This document shows, piece by piece, positions 11,085 to 18,874 of a stretch of DNA of 64,000 bases (its first letter is position 1; each line of letters opens with the position of its first letter). The translations under genes were made by a program, and so were the position numbers. Location of the stretch: assembly GCA_024400635.1 (NCBI GenBank), contig JAKSMI010000001.1, positions 381,534 to 445,533 of the forward strand. The letters run 5' to 3'. The notes beneath the pieces are model-generated. The model was not told where the DNA came from, did no database searches, and saw only the letters and a program-made list of their open reading frames with translations. The DNA is from Bacteroidales bacterium. GTDB lineage: Bacteria; Bacteroidota; Bacteroidia; Bacteroidales; WCHB1-69.

Positions 11085-12203
11085 TCATCCCGTCACATTT
11101 AACTGTTTCTCATTGATTATCAGAAAGTCGAAGAACTGTAGTTGATGTTCGTTCCTCCCGCACACAAGAAATTCGGTGAGGATGTCCAACCCGTAGCGGA
11201 AGATGCTTTTCGCCTTCCGCCCGTGTTTGAGAATTCGGATTGGCTTCAGGTTGCGGTGGACGAATTCGCCAATGTTGTAGCACCAGACAAACGCCATCAT
11301 CACGATCAGTAGCAACTTTTCAATCCGATCAATATCAGAAAGATGAGTATCCTCGATGTTGAATCCGGCGCTCTTCATCGCCTTGAACATCGTCTCAATC
11401 TGCCAGCGCTGGCGGCAGGTCTCGACCGCGTCTTCCGGCCTGTTGAACGAAATGATGATCTGCAGCTCCGGTTTCCCGTCGTGCCCTTTGATTCTGCTGC
11501 CCGACAGGTAGCACGCCTGCCCGTTCACGTAGAAAATGTGGTGGAAGAAATCCGCCTCGCCGACCTTCAGGTGATTGAAAATCCACGACACCCTCACCTG
11601 TTTTCCGCTTCTGGGATTGACCGCCAAAAAGTTTTCACGGATGCGGATGAAATATCTTATGCAATTATCGTTCAGCCACTTAACCCATCTCTCACCGACG
11701 AATTCTCGGTCGGCGAGCAGACAGTCGATGGTGTCGGCGCCGAACAGGCTGACGTACCGTTGCACGAGGTTGATGCGCTCCTGCGTGTTGGACGTTCCTC
11801 GCTTGGGCAACATACTGAACAGCAGCGGATAGGCAACGCCGTCGTGCACCACGGCAAGCATGAAGATGTTGATGTCGGTTCGTCCGAACCGCCAGTTGGT
11901 GCGGTCGATGGCGAGCCGGTATTTCTCTTTTTGCGGCAGCAGGTGGAAAATGAATTTCGCCACAAGGTCCTGGCTGATAGAATGTTTCGCAAAAAATCGC
12001 TGGATTCTCCGCAAACACGAATCGGCTTTCGCTGGCGAGTCAAAACAGGTCGCCAACTTGCTGAAACACACCGTTTTTGCCTTGCACAGAGCCATCATAA
12101 ACAGCGATATGAGCTTGATATGGGCGAGGTTGACATTTTTTTCAAAGAAGACGCCCAGCGTGTCGGATAATTGACTATTTTTGCAATCGTGATTGATACT
12201 CAT
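11085..12203 (-). CDS. IS4-type DDE transposase (copy 1)
   Basis: This 372-residue transposase is intact. The DDE residues appear as D100 (LAIDRTNW), D165 (LLADREF) and E270. The IS4-type signature around the glutamate is R-x3-E-x6-K (RWQIETMFKAMK), with the usual upstream Tyr replaced by Cys (CRQR). The enzyme cuts and rejoins DNA at the 13-bp ends. It differs from copy 2 only near the N-terminus (SINHDCKNS versus NTNHDCKNN), so both copies are young. A 275-codon open frame on the opposite strand is a by-product of its codon use. Confidence 0.95.
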   Translation of the reverse strand: MSINHDCKNSQLSDTLGVFFEKNVNLAHIKLISLFMMALCKAKTVCFSKLATCFDSPAKADSCLRRIQRFFAKHSISQDLVAKFIFHLLPQKEKYRLAIDRTNWRFGRTDINIFMLAVVHDGVAYPLLFSMLPKRGTSNTQERINLVQRYVSLFGADTIDCLLADREFVGERWVKWLNDNCIRYFIRIRENFLAVNPRSGKQVRVSWIFNHLKVGEADFFHHIFYVNGQACYLSGSRIKGHDGKPELQIIISFNRPEDAVETCRQRWQIETMFKAMKSAGFNIEDTHLSDIDRIEKLLLIVMMAFVWCYNIGEFVHRNLKPIRILKHGRKAKSIFRYGLDILTEFLVCGRNEHQLQFFDFLIINEKQLNVTG

Positions 12204-12279
12204 AGAAGAAAAGATGTGGTAGTTTTTTTGCTTCTAAAATACTGAGTATCAATCACTTTATCAAGAATAAAACAAAAAA

Positions 12280-12304
12280 GTTACCAACAAAATTTGTTGA
12301 TAAC
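12280..12304 (-). terminator. IS-internal palindrome upstream of transposase, terminator-like (copy 1)
   Basis: A 12-bp stem, GTTATCAACAAA/TTTGTTGGTAAC with one T-G pair, is followed in the transposase direction by a T run. It sits between the IS end and the transposase start in both full copies. It probably stops outside transcription from reading into the transposase gene, a protection known in other IS families. This role is inferred. Confidence 0.55.
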
Positions 12305-12369
12305 TATCTATATAACAATTAATTAGACAGAATTTTCAAATTTTTGTCATGTACTAAACAAAAAAATAT

Positions 12370-12377
12370 TATTTTTG
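12370..12377 (+). promoter_or_regulatory. Bacteroidetes-type -7 box (TATTTTTG) just outside IS copy 1
   Basis: TATTTTTG fits the TAnnTTTG consensus. A TTTG lying within the IS terminal repeat region (12343-12346) is 23 bp upstream, slightly longer than the usual 19-21 spacing, and may serve as a -33 box. The expected start of transcription is about 12383, upstream of the structured region at 12461-12674. Confidence 0.55.
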
Positions 12378-12460
12378 CACTTTATTAATCTGAAAAATCG
12401 GATATACTGAAATAAAATATTAACGAAACATATTGCCAATGAGAGAAAAAGCATAACTCG

Positions 12461-12674
12461 TTTATGCACATCATAGAATAAGGAAAAGCAAAGTAGCTTG
12501 ACACTGGAACTTTTGGAACTTCGACACTTTCAGAAATTCACCCAGAGTAAAGTAACGACGCTCCCGCCGACTGGCGTGGGCTTTACTCGTTGTAATTGGG
12601 TGAATTAGGTAGTCGAAGACCTCAAAAGTTCCAATGAAAGCGAAAAAGTGCCACGCTTTTTTTATGTGCATAAA
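12461..12674 (+). ncRNA. Candidate structured RNA A (long imperfect hairpin)
   Basis: Five nested perfect stems close a single 214-nt hairpin: 12461-12471 with 12664-12674 (11 bp), 12506-12514 with 12624-12632 (9 bp), 12519-12525 with 12612-12618 (7 bp), 12535-12544 with 12597-12606 (10 bp) and 12545-12552 with 12581-12588 (8 bp). A roughly symmetric open bubble of about 31-34 nt per side lies between the first two stems, a topology also seen in 6S RNA. It follows a promoter and precedes a small lipoprotein gene by about 80 nt, so it could be an independent RNA or a leader. The class is unknown. A short minus-strand open frame over it is considered spurious. Confidence 0.5.
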
Positions 12675-12712
12675 AACAATCCTGTCCGGCACAAAACAAT
12701 AATCAAATTAAT

Positions 12713-12747
12713 TCACAAAAACCGACGTGCCGATGGGATAACTGGCA
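12713..12747 (+). repeat. Leader repeat 1 upstream of small lipoprotein gene
   Basis: This 35-base element (tcacaaaaaccga-y-gtgccgatgggat...aactggca) ends 8 bases before the ATG at 12756. It is nearly identical to the element at 13017-13052 before the next gene. TGCC and GGCA can pair around a loop, so it may be a small translational control element. A weaker relative (13889-13924) precedes the gene at 13928. Confidence 0.55.
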
Positions 12748-12755
12748 TATAAAAA

Positions 12756-12980
12756 ATGAAGAAAATAATAATTCAAATCTGCCTTGTAGTATTTGTCATA
12801 ATTTGTTGCGTATCATGCTCTCCCGATGCAGTAGATGCCTTTGCAAGAGGCTACCGCTATGGTTATGGAGCAGAACTCATAAAGGAAACGGATAATGTTA
12901 ATCCTAACACAGATAACACTAACATCGAACATAATGTAACAGAAGTGCAAGAGAACAGCATGAATAATGAAACATTATAA
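12756..12980 (+). CDS. Small putative lipoprotein
   Basis: This 74-residue protein begins with a lipoprotein signal (MKKIIIQICL...) and has a lipobox ending at Cys21 (CCVSC). The mature part is short, acidic and Asn/Thr/Glu-rich, with no recognisable domain. It is the first of four small exported proteins (12756-14173), each with its own signal peptide. It lies downstream of candidate RNA A and directly behind leader repeat 1. Function unknown. A bacteriocin-like or entry-exclusion role is possible, but nothing in the sequence decides it. Confidence 0.6.
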   Translation: MKKIIIQICLVVFVIICCVSCSPDAVDAFARGYRYGYGAELIKETDNVNPNTDNTNIEHNVTEVQENSMNNETL

Positions 12981-13016
12981 CACAAATCAACAAGTAAATA
13001 CATAAAAAATAATTTA

Positions 13017-13052
13017 TCACAAAACCGATGTGCCGATGGGATATAACTGGCA
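13017..13052 (+). repeat. Leader repeat 2 upstream of second small secreted protein gene
   Basis: This is a near-copy of 12713-12747, differing by a 2-base insertion (gggatataac versus gggataac), one less A and one C/T change. It again ends 8 bases before the chosen start codon at 13061. An in-frame ATG inside the repeat (13028) is rejected as the start because the repeat is non-coding in the first copy. Confidence 0.55.
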
Positions 13053-13060
13053 AAAAAACA

Positions 13061-13417
13061 ATGAAAAAATTATTAATAATACTTACTGTAACTATATTAA
13101 GCGGTCTGCTTTTCACTGCCTTTATGAGCACCCACAAAATCAGCCAAATTGAATCAAATTCAATTGAATTTACCATTGATAGAACCCATAGCGTATATAC
13201 GGTAAGCGTATGCAAAATTACAAGTACTGGAACAAGTGGGACTATCACAAATCATAGCTTTAAGGGGAAATATGACAGTGATGACGATTATATCACAATT
13301 TATAATAAGGATGGTGAAAAAGTTGCATCAGGCACACCTTCTTATAACAAAAACAAACAAGGGGCAAGAGGCAAATATGACTATTGCTTACGTGACACCT
13401 ATTATTTTAATTTATAA
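13061..13417 (+). CDS. Small secreted/membrane-anchored protein, unknown function
   Basis: This protein has 118 residues from the ATG at 13061. That start gives a clean signal or anchor segment (MKKLLIILTVTILSGLLFTAF) and follows leader repeat 2. The remainder reads as beta-rich (alternating Thr/Ser/Ile/Tyr strands) with two Cys, and ends in an aromatic YYFNL. No domain is recognised. It is followed 15 bp later by another small secreted protein gene, suggesting one transcript. Low G+C matches the neighbours of this island. Confidence 0.6.
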   Translation: MKKLLIILTVTILSGLLFTAFMSTHKISQIESNSIEFTIDRTHSVYTVSVCKITSTGTSGTITNHSFKGKYDSDDDYITIYNKDGEKVASGTPSYNKNKQGARGKYDYCLRDTYYFNL

Positions 13418-13432
13418 TTAAAGAAATAGCTC

Positions 13433-13810
13433 ATGAAAAATCTTTTAATCACTGCATTTTTATTATTTAGCACCTGTACTATATGCAGTATTCAAGCCCA
13501 AGTATGCAAAATTTCTAACTCAAATGATAATGTGGAGGTTTTCAGTGCTTTCATTATTGATAATTCAAGAGTTGAAGTATCGGTTGGCAATGACAGTCAA
13601 AGTATTTCCGCTAATATTACTGTTGAAATCGAGGTAACCTATACATCGGGCTCCAGTAACAAAACATTAAAATATACTGGCAAAACCGTTGCTAAACCTA
13701 ATGATGAAACCACCATCAATATTCCGATTAAAAATTCTCATCCAGATAATTCCAACTATAAACCATCATCAGTGAAAGTCATAGGCATTTCTGGGACCAA
13801 ATGCATGTGA
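13433..13810 (+). CDS. Small secreted protein, unknown function
   Basis: This 125-residue protein has a signal peptide (MKNLLITAFLLFSTC...IQAQ, cleavage about residue 22). The mature domain of about 100 residues has alternating hydrophobic and polar strands (SISANITVEIEVTYTSG) that suggest a small beta-sandwich. One Cys lies near each end (VCKIS and TKCM) and could form a disulfide. It lies 15 bp after the preceding gene and is probably co-transcribed with it. No family recognised. Confidence 0.6.
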   Translation: MKNLLITAFLLFSTCTICSIQAQVCKISNSNDNVEVFSAFIIDNSRVEVSVGNDSQSISANITVEIEVTYTSGSSNKTLKYTGKTVAKPNDETTINIPIKNSHPDNSNYKPSSVKVIGISGTKCM

Positions 13811-13927
13811 TACTGCATAATACAATTAACAAAGTGGCGATTTATACAAAAAATCGTCACTTTCCCTACAAGTATACTTTAATCAATTAACCCGATAGCT
13901 AACGGGATATAACAAGCCTGTTATAAA

Positions 13928-14173
13928 ATGAGGAAAAAAAGTATAATTCTATCCTTAATCATTATTTTACTTGGTATTATGCCATCTTGTCATGCTCAAG
14001 GAATCCTGAAAAAATTCGGTAAAGCACTAACTAATGCCACAATTGGCATAACCGAAAATCATATCGGATATACTTCGAAAAAAAAAGATAAAAAGAACTG
14101 GGATAATTTAACCAAAAAAGTTAATAATGGATTAGGATTAAACAAAATTTATATCAATGATTTTAGTACATGA
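13928..14173 (+). pseudogene. Small secreted protein gene truncated by IS remnant
   Basis: The reading frame starts with a signal peptide (MRKKSIILSLIIILLGIMPSCHAQG) and runs for 81 codons. The stop (TGA, 14171-14173) lies inside the terminal repeat of the IS remnant (TTAGTACATGACA, 14163-14175). The original C-terminus is therefore lost. The mature part is Lys-rich with no recognisable domain. The upstream sequence (13889-13924) has two small inverted repeats, CCCG/CGGG and ATAACA/TGTTAT, and shares GGGATATAAC with leader repeat 2. Confidence 0.6.
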
Positions 14174-14496
14174 CAAAAATTGAAATTTTCGTCTAATCCG
14201 TTGTTATATAGATAGTTATCAACAAATTTTGTTGGCAACTTTTTTGTTGTTTACTTGATAAAGTGATTGATATTCAGTAATTTAGAAGCAAAAAAACTCC
14301 TACATCTTTTTCTTCTATGAATACCAATCACGATTGCAAAAATAGTCAATTATCCGACACGCTGAACATCTTCTTTGAAAAAAATGTCAACCTCGCCCAT
14401 ATCAAGCTTATTTCGCTGTTTATGATGGCCCTGTGCAAGGCCAGGACGGTGTGACATCTTCATGCTCGCCATTGTCCACGACGGCGTCGCCTATCC
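14163..14496 (+). mobile_element. Remnant of the same IS4-type element, internally deleted
   Basis: The left end is intact: terminal repeat at 14163-14175, the internal palindrome and the transposase ATG at 14317. The match to the full copies runs to about 14453. It then jumps about 200 bp to the segment encoding the HDGVAYP motif (to 14496), where a second, unrelated IS remnant begins. The right end is missing. More base differences than between the two full copies show that this is an older insertion. Confidence 0.85.
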
Positions 14497-14497
14497 A

Positions 14498-14870
14498 CCG
14501 CGTTCTGCGATGTGCCGACAAAACTTTTGATGTGCAGCAGCTGCTTCACGTGCCTGAAGAATATCTCTATCTGCCACCTTGACTTGTAGAGTTCGCCTAT
14601 GGTACTGGCCGCCCATGTGAAGTTGTTGGTGAGCAACTCGACGGTGAACCCCTTCTCCTCGTTGTAAACGACCACGCGACGCAACTGTTTGGGGTATTTC
14701 CCGCTTGTTTGAGTGCCGGTAAGCTCGACAATCTCGTCTATGAGCACATTCTGATGCCTGACCGGTGGCAAGTTGTTCTCCATCACCTTCCTGAACGAGA
14801 GATTGCTCTTGATTGTTTTTTTCGGGAGAGTCGCTATTGCTTGCTCAAAAAGTGTTATATTTGCGGTCAT
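14498..14870 (-). pseudogene. Second, different IS4-family transposase remnant
   Basis: This minus-strand frame starts at 14870 (MTANITLFEQAIATLPKKT) and carries a perfect Y-x2-R-x3-E-x6-K signature (YKSRWQIEIFFRHVK), so it is a DDE transposase of another IS4-type subgroup. The preserved part is about 124 residues. The frame is cut just after FVGTSQNAV, where it joins the HDGVAYP segment of the other IS; the last dozen codons (RRRRRGQW...) are chimeric. The N-terminal part is also too short for the family, so an internal deletion is likely. Not functional. Confidence 0.8.
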
Positions 14871-14935
14871 AAAGATAAGTTTTTTTTTCTCACCGCAAAG
14901 GTCGGAAAAAAATCCCGACCTTTGCCCTTATCTTT
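14871..14935. repeat. Nested inverted repeat adjoining the second IS remnant
   Basis: AAAGATAAG (14871-14879) pairs with CTTATCTTT (14927-14935), and inside it GCAAAGGTCGG (14895-14905) pairs with CCGACCTTTGC (14915-14925). The structure directly precedes the transposase remnant start codon and probably belongs to the end of that IS. A terminal-repeat or transcription-blocking role is possible. Confidence 0.5.
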
Positions 14936-14954
14936 CAAAAAAAAAAATATTTAG

Positions 14955-15574
14955 GACGCTATTGGTGTAAGACAAACGTATCGGCGACGATAATGCACTC
15001 CAAATATTGTGATTTGCTCAATTCCTTATGCATTCCAAACACTCTTATTGATGTCGTTAAAAAAATCGTAAACGACAAAATCAACGGGGATAACACAGAT
15101 TTAATAGAAACACTTACGACGTTGAAAAAAAATAAAAGCGAAATCGAAAACAAAATAAAAAACAATAAACTTAGGTTTGCTGACGGGTGCATAGAAGAAG
15201 ATGTTTATCACATTGCCCTAGAGGCAAACCAAGAAAAATTAAATAAGATTTTACTTGAAATCGATGAGGTGAAAAAAAATTTATCGAACTCGGATACCGA
15301 TGTTGATAAAGTTATTGCAATGTGCTGTAAATTAGGTGATTTATGGAAATCTTCATCACTCCAAACCTGCCAAAAACTGCAAAATTTGGTGTTTCCAGAA
15401 GGAGTTTTTTGGGATAAAAAAATATGCAATTATCGAACCCCAAAAACCAACCTTGCAATTGAGCTAATATCCAAAATATCAGCAGTTTACAAAAACAAAA
15501 ACGAGAGATCAAAACCCTCGTTAGTCCCCTCGTGCGGATGGGGGGACTCGAACCCCCACGGCTTACACCACTAG
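14955..15574 (+). pseudogene. C-terminal remnant of a large serine recombinase (integrase)
   Basis: The open frame corresponds to the C-terminal part of a Bacteroidetes large serine recombinase. It has the end of a zinc-ribbon-like segment (GRYWCKTNVSATIMHSKYC), a Leu/Lys/Glu coiled-coil stretch, and the typical late motif LQNLVFPEGVFWD. The catalytic N-terminal domain is missing; the frame fades at an A-tract near 14940 next to the IS remnants. The last codons run through the antisense strand of tRNA-Leu (GWGDSNPHG), a usual sign of an integrase sitting at its tRNA attachment site. The first ATG inside it is 14993. Inactive. Confidence 0.7.
15495..15522 (-). terminator. Terminator of tRNA-Leu
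   Basis: On the minus strand, just after the tRNA 3' end, ACGAG and CTCGT form a stem around an 11-nt loop, followed by TTTTTGTTTTT. It lies inside the recombinase remnant's coding frame on the other strand. Confidence 0.6.
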
Positions 15575-15614
15575 ATCCTAAGTCTAGCGCGGCTACCAAT
15601 TACGCCACATCCGC
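15534..15614 (-). tRNA. tRNA-Leu (anticodon TAG)
   Basis: On the minus strand, the 7-bp acceptor stem GCGGATG/CATCCGC and the T arm GGGGG-TTCGAGT-CCCCC are perfect. The anticodon stem-loop CTAGA-CTTAGGA-TCTAG gives anticodon TAG. The extended variable region fits a class II leucine tRNA. CCA is not encoded. A serine recombinase remnant ends in its 3' half, so this is a likely attachment site. Confidence 0.93.
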
Positions 15615-15654
15615 TTCAATTTTTGAGAGTACAAAAATACAAAAAAAATTGATT

Positions 15655-17706
15655 CTACTGCACCGTGCTTCCGGCTTTCAATTCCTTGGCAGGCTGCACC
15701 AACGACAACTCGCCACTGGCATTCTCCGCCATCAGGACCATTCCGTGGGAAGCAACCCCCTTAATTTCTTTGGGAGCAAGGTTAATAAGCATCAATACTT
15801 GCTTTCCAACCAAATTTTCAGGTTCATAATATTCCGCAATTCCCGAAACAATTTCTCGCTCATCAACACCGGTATTGACTTTCAACTTCAACAATTTCTT
15901 GGTCTTTGCCACCTTTTCCGCTGCCAACACCGTACAAATTCTCAAATCCATCTTCTGGAAATCATCATAGCTAATGTCCGGCTTGGCTTCTTTGGCAGGG
16001 GCATTATTCATCATATTCGCCTTCTTGGCATCTTCCAACTTCTTCACTTGGGCAGCAACGGCCTCGTCTTCAATCTTAACAAACAAATATTCGGCAGGAT
16101 TGATTTTGTCACCGGCCTTTAACAAATCGCAAGCACCGCCCTTATTCCACTCGTGAACATCAATATTCAGCATTTGCTGCAATTTTTTGGCCGTGAAAGG
16201 CAGGAAAGGTTCGCACAAAACCGACAAGTTGGCACAAATCTGCAACGACAAATGCATTACAGTCTTTACGCTTTCGGGATCTTCCTTCTGCTTTTTCCAG
16301 GGTTCCATATCTGTCAAATACTTATTGCCCAAGCGCGCCAAATTCATCAACTCGGCCTGCGCTTCACGGAAACGATATTTTTCGATGGAATGGCCAATCA
16401 ATGACGGGAATTCCTTCATCTTTTCAATGACTTCTTTTTCATAATCTGACAATTCTCCCAATTCCGGAATCACGCCGCCATAATACTTATGCGTCAAAAC
16501 AACGGTTCTGTTGACCAGATTTCCGAAAATAGCCAATAATTCATTATTGTTCTTGGCCTGAAAATCAGCCCAGGTAAAGTCGGCATCTTTCGTTTCAGGC
16601 GCAATGGAAGTCAGCGTGTAGCGAAGCACATCCTGCTTGCCCGGAAATTCTTCAAGGTATTCGTGAAGCCAAACAGCCCAGTTTCTTGACGTTGAAATCT
16701 TATCTCCTTCGAGATTGAGGAATTCATTGGCGGGCACGTTGACAGGGAGAATGTAACTTCCATCCGCCTTCAACATACAGGGGAAGATAATGCAATGGAA
16801 GACGATATTGTCCTTACCGATAAAATGCACCAATTGCGTATCCTTGTCCTTCCACCATTTTTCCCAATCGTCATTATGTTCCGCTGCCCATTCCTTAGTG
16901 AATGAAATATAGCCGATGGGCGCATCAAACCAGACGTAAAGCACTTTCCCTTCGGCTTCTTCAAGTGGAACTTTTACACCCCACTCCAAGTCGCGGGTGA
17001 CGGCACGCGGCTGCAAGCCGGCTTCAATCCATGACTTGCATTGACCGTAAACATTGCTTCGCCAGTCGCTTTCGTGACTTTTTAGAATCCATTCTCGCAA
17101 CCACGGTTCATAGTCGTTCAGGGGCAAATACCAATGCTTGGTTTCCTTCATAACTGGAGCTTTTCCACTCAATACCGACTTGGGGTCAATCAAGTCCGTA
17201 GCATTCAAACTGGTACCGCAGGCCTCGCATTGGTCGCCGTATGCCTTTTCGTTGCCACAATGAGGACATTTACCCGTAATGTAGCGATCTGCCAAAAACT
17301 GTTGGGCTTCCTCATCGTAATATTGTTGCGTAGTTTGCTCAATAAGTTTCCCGTCATTGTACAATTTAGTAAAAAAGTCAGCGGCAGTCTTGTGGTGTTC
17401 TGCTCCTGAAGTACGGGAATAAACGTCGAAAGATATGCCCAATTCTTCAAAAGATTTCTTGATGATGGCATGATAGCGGTCGACAATGGCCTGGGGTGTC
17501 GTATTTTCCTTTTTCGCTTTCAGCGTGATGGGAACACCATGTTCATCTGAACCTCCGATAAACAGCACATCATTGCCCGTTGCTCGTAAGTATCGGGCGT
17601 AAATGTCAGCAGGAATGTAAACTCCAGCCAAATGGCCGATGTGGACTGGTCCGTTAGTATATGGCAAAGCCGACGTTATCGTGTATCTTTTTTTATCTTT
17701 ATTCAT
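15655..17706 (-). CDS. metG: Methionyl-tRNA synthetase
   Basis: This 683-residue class I synthetase charges initiator and elongator tRNA-Met. The HIGH motif is at residues 22-25 ([12 protein letters not shown]). A zinc knuckle with CPHC...CEAC pairs lies at about residues 145-165, and the KMSKS equivalent reads KISTS at about residue 335. A C-terminal EMAP/OB-fold tRNA-binding domain (from about residue 575, [19 protein letters not shown]) is present, as in dimeric long forms. It stands alone between tRNA-Leu and ptb, both also on the minus strand. The length and motifs are normal. Confidence 0.98.
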   Translation of the reverse strand: MNKDKKRYTITSALPYTNGPVHIGHLAGVYIPADIYARYLRATGNDVLFIGGSDEHGVPITLKAKKENTTPQAIVDRYHAIIKKSFEELGISFDVYSRTSGAEHHKTAADFFTKLYNDGKLIEQTTQQYYDEEAQQFLADRYITGKCPHCGNEKAYGDQCEACGTSLNATDLIDPKSVLSGKAPVMKETKHWYLPLNDYEPWLREWILKSHESDWRSNVYGQCKSWIEAGLQPRAVTRDLEWGVKVPLEEAEGKVLYVWFDAPIGYISFTKEWAAEHNDDWEKWWKDKDTQLVHFIGKDNIVFHCIIFPCMLKADGSYILPVNVPANEFLNLEGDKISTSRNWAVWLHEYLEEFPGKQDVLRYTLTSIAPETKDADFTWADFQAKNNNELLAIFGNLVNRTVVLTHKYYGGVIPELGELSDYEKEVIEKMKEFPSLIGHSIEKYRFREAQAELMNLARLGNKYLTDMEPWKKQKEDPESVKTVMHLSLQICANLSVLCEPFLPFTAKKLQQMLNIDVHEWNKGGACDLLKAGDKINPAEYLFVKIEDEAVAAQVKKLEDAKKANMMNNAPAKEAKPDISYDDFQKMDLRICTVLAAEKVAKTKKLLKLKVNTGVDEREIVSGIAEYYEPENLVGKQVLMLINLAPKEIKGVASHGMVLMAENASGELSLVQPAKELKAGSTVQ

Positions 17707-17766
17707 TTATTGATGATTTAAAAACAAGAATAAAATCAGTGTGATGGGCATCATTAATTCGGCAAC

Positions 17767-18669
17767 TTATTTTGCCAATGCCGCTACAGCGATAGAGTAA
17801 AGTTTCGTTTTGGTAGTGTCACCTCTTGAAGAGAGCACGCAAGGAACTTTAGCACCCATTACGAAGGCAGCCACTTCCGAATGATTGAATTTTGTGCAGC
17901 ATTTGTAGAATACGTTGCCGCTTTCAATGTTGGGGAAAAGCAAGCAATCTGCATCACCTGCGACTTCGCCTCCCATCTTCTTGATTTGAGCAGCTTCTTT
18001 GTCGATAGCCAAATCCAATGACAAAGGACCATCGATAGCTGCGCCGGCAATCTGACCGCGCTCAGCCATCTTAGCCAACAAAGCGGCATCAACACAAGCC
18101 TGCATTCCTACTGACATCTGTTCTGTAGCAGCCAAAATAGCAACTTTGGGTCTTGCTATTTCCAATGATTTTGCGGTGCTGATCAATGCGGACAAGATTT
18201 TCTGTTTCTGCTTAAAATCTGGAGCTGGGATGATAGCACAATCACTTACGCACAGCAATTTATGATACTGTGGGTTTTCGATAACGGCCATGTGCAGCAA
18301 TGTGGCATTGGCAGGACAAAGTCCGCGCTCTTTGTTCAAGATGGCACGCATATACTTGTCGGTTGGAAGCAAACCCTTCATCAAGATATCGCCTTCACCA
18401 GCATTAATCAAATCACAAGCCTTGGCAGCAGCCTTTGTATCAACAGCTTCCTGAACGATTTTGAAATCATCAACACTGATGTTCAATTTTTCACATACGG
18501 ACTTGATAGTGTCAGTATCGCCAACGAGGGTGGCATCTACGATACCCATTTCAACAGCTCTGTGAACAGCATCAATGGTATGTTCGTCATTAGCATAAGC
18601 AGCTACTAATCTCTTTTTGGGTTTTGATTTTACCAATTCGATAACTTGGTCTAATTTCGTAATGTTCAT
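17767..18669 (-). CDS. ptb: Phosphate butyryl/acetyltransferase family enzyme
   Basis: This protein has about 300 residues from MNITKLDQVIELVK. It belongs to the phosphate acetyl/butyryltransferase family, which exchanges CoA and phosphate on short acyl groups. Typical segments are the LVGD pattern near the N-terminus, GEGDILMKGLLPT and DGPLSLDLAID. The frame is open to 18753, but a TAnnTTTG -7 box (minus strand, 18706-18713) implies transcription starts near 18704, so starts further upstream cannot be used and 18669 is preferred over 18696. No butyrate kinase gene is adjacent, which is unusual for Bacteroidales. Substrate (butyryl, branched-chain acyl or acetyl) is undetermined. Confidence 0.85.
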   Translation of the reverse strand: MNITKLDQVIELVKSKPKKRLVAAYANDEHTIDAVHRAVEMGIVDATLVGDTDTIKSVCEKLNISVDDFKIVQEAVDTKAAAKACDLINAGEGDILMKGLLPTDKYMRAILNKERGLCPANATLLHMAVIENPQYHKLLCVSDCAIIPAPDFKQKQKILSALISTAKSLEIARPKVAILAATEQMSVGMQACVDAALLAKMAERGQIAGAAIDGPLSLDLAIDKEAAQIKKMGGEVAGDADCLLFPNIESGNVFYKCCTKFNHSEVAAFVMGAKVPCVLSSRGDTTKTKLYSIAVAALAK

Positions 18670-18701
18670 AGTATCAATATTTTTAAAGTTTTCCATTTGA
18701 A

Positions 18702-18734
18702 TTTGCAAAGTTACAATAATTTTTTGTATTTTTG
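18702..18734 (+). promoter_or_regulatory. Promoter of tRNA-Thr
   Basis: TTTG (18702-18705) and TATTTTTG (18727-18734) with a 21-bp spacer match the Bacteroidetes sigma-70 consensus. The tRNA starts 15 bp after the -7 box. The minus-strand -7 box of ptb (TAACTTTG, 18706-18713) overlaps this promoter, so both directions start within one short region. Confidence 0.75.
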
Positions 18735-18748
18735 CACCGCTTTTGAAA

Positions 18749-18821
<73 letters not shown>

Positions 18822-18831
18822 CATCTAACGA

Positions 18832-18862
18832 AAGAAGCGGTTGTACAACCGCTTCTTTTTTT
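18832..18862 (+). terminator. Rho-independent terminator of tRNA-Thr
   Basis: A perfect 9-bp stem, GAAGCGGTT/AACCGCTTC, with a 4-base loop is followed by a run of T. It lies 11 bp after the tRNA and also separates it from the convergent TPR gene, so it may serve both strands. Confidence 0.9.
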
Positions 18863-18874
18863 ATTTCTTATCAA

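Larger units (their letters stand above)
11066..12357 (-). mobile_element. Insertion sequence, IS4-type, complete copy 1
   Basis: This element of about 1.29 kb is bounded by perfect 13-bp terminal inverted repeats, TTAGTACATGACA at the left (11066-11078) and its complement at the right (12345-12357). It holds a single transposase gene on the minus strand. No convincing target duplication is visible. A nearly identical copy lies in opposite orientation at 43924-45213, and a broken one at 14163-14496. The coding part is visibly richer in G+C than the host genes, suggesting recent arrival. Confidence 0.92.

Noticed and set aside
11343..12170. 275-codon open frame on the plus strand within IS copy 1 (and its equal in copy 2, 44110-44937 minus)
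   Set aside because: It is exactly antisense to the intact DDE transposase in both copies, has no start context and follows from the G+C-rich codon use.
12471..12692. 73-codon minus-strand frame over RNA A
   Set aside because: It coincides with the hairpin and has no signal peptide or domain; the paired stems explain the sequence better.
13028..13060. ATG at 13028 as start of the 13061 gene
   Set aside because: It lies in the leader repeat that is non-coding in its other copy, and would add residues before a clean signal peptide.
15532..16122. 196-codon plus-strand frame beginning in the tRNA-Leu antisense
   Set aside because: It runs antisense to tRNA-Leu and metG; the MGGLEPPRLTP start is a well-known artefact of translated tRNA.
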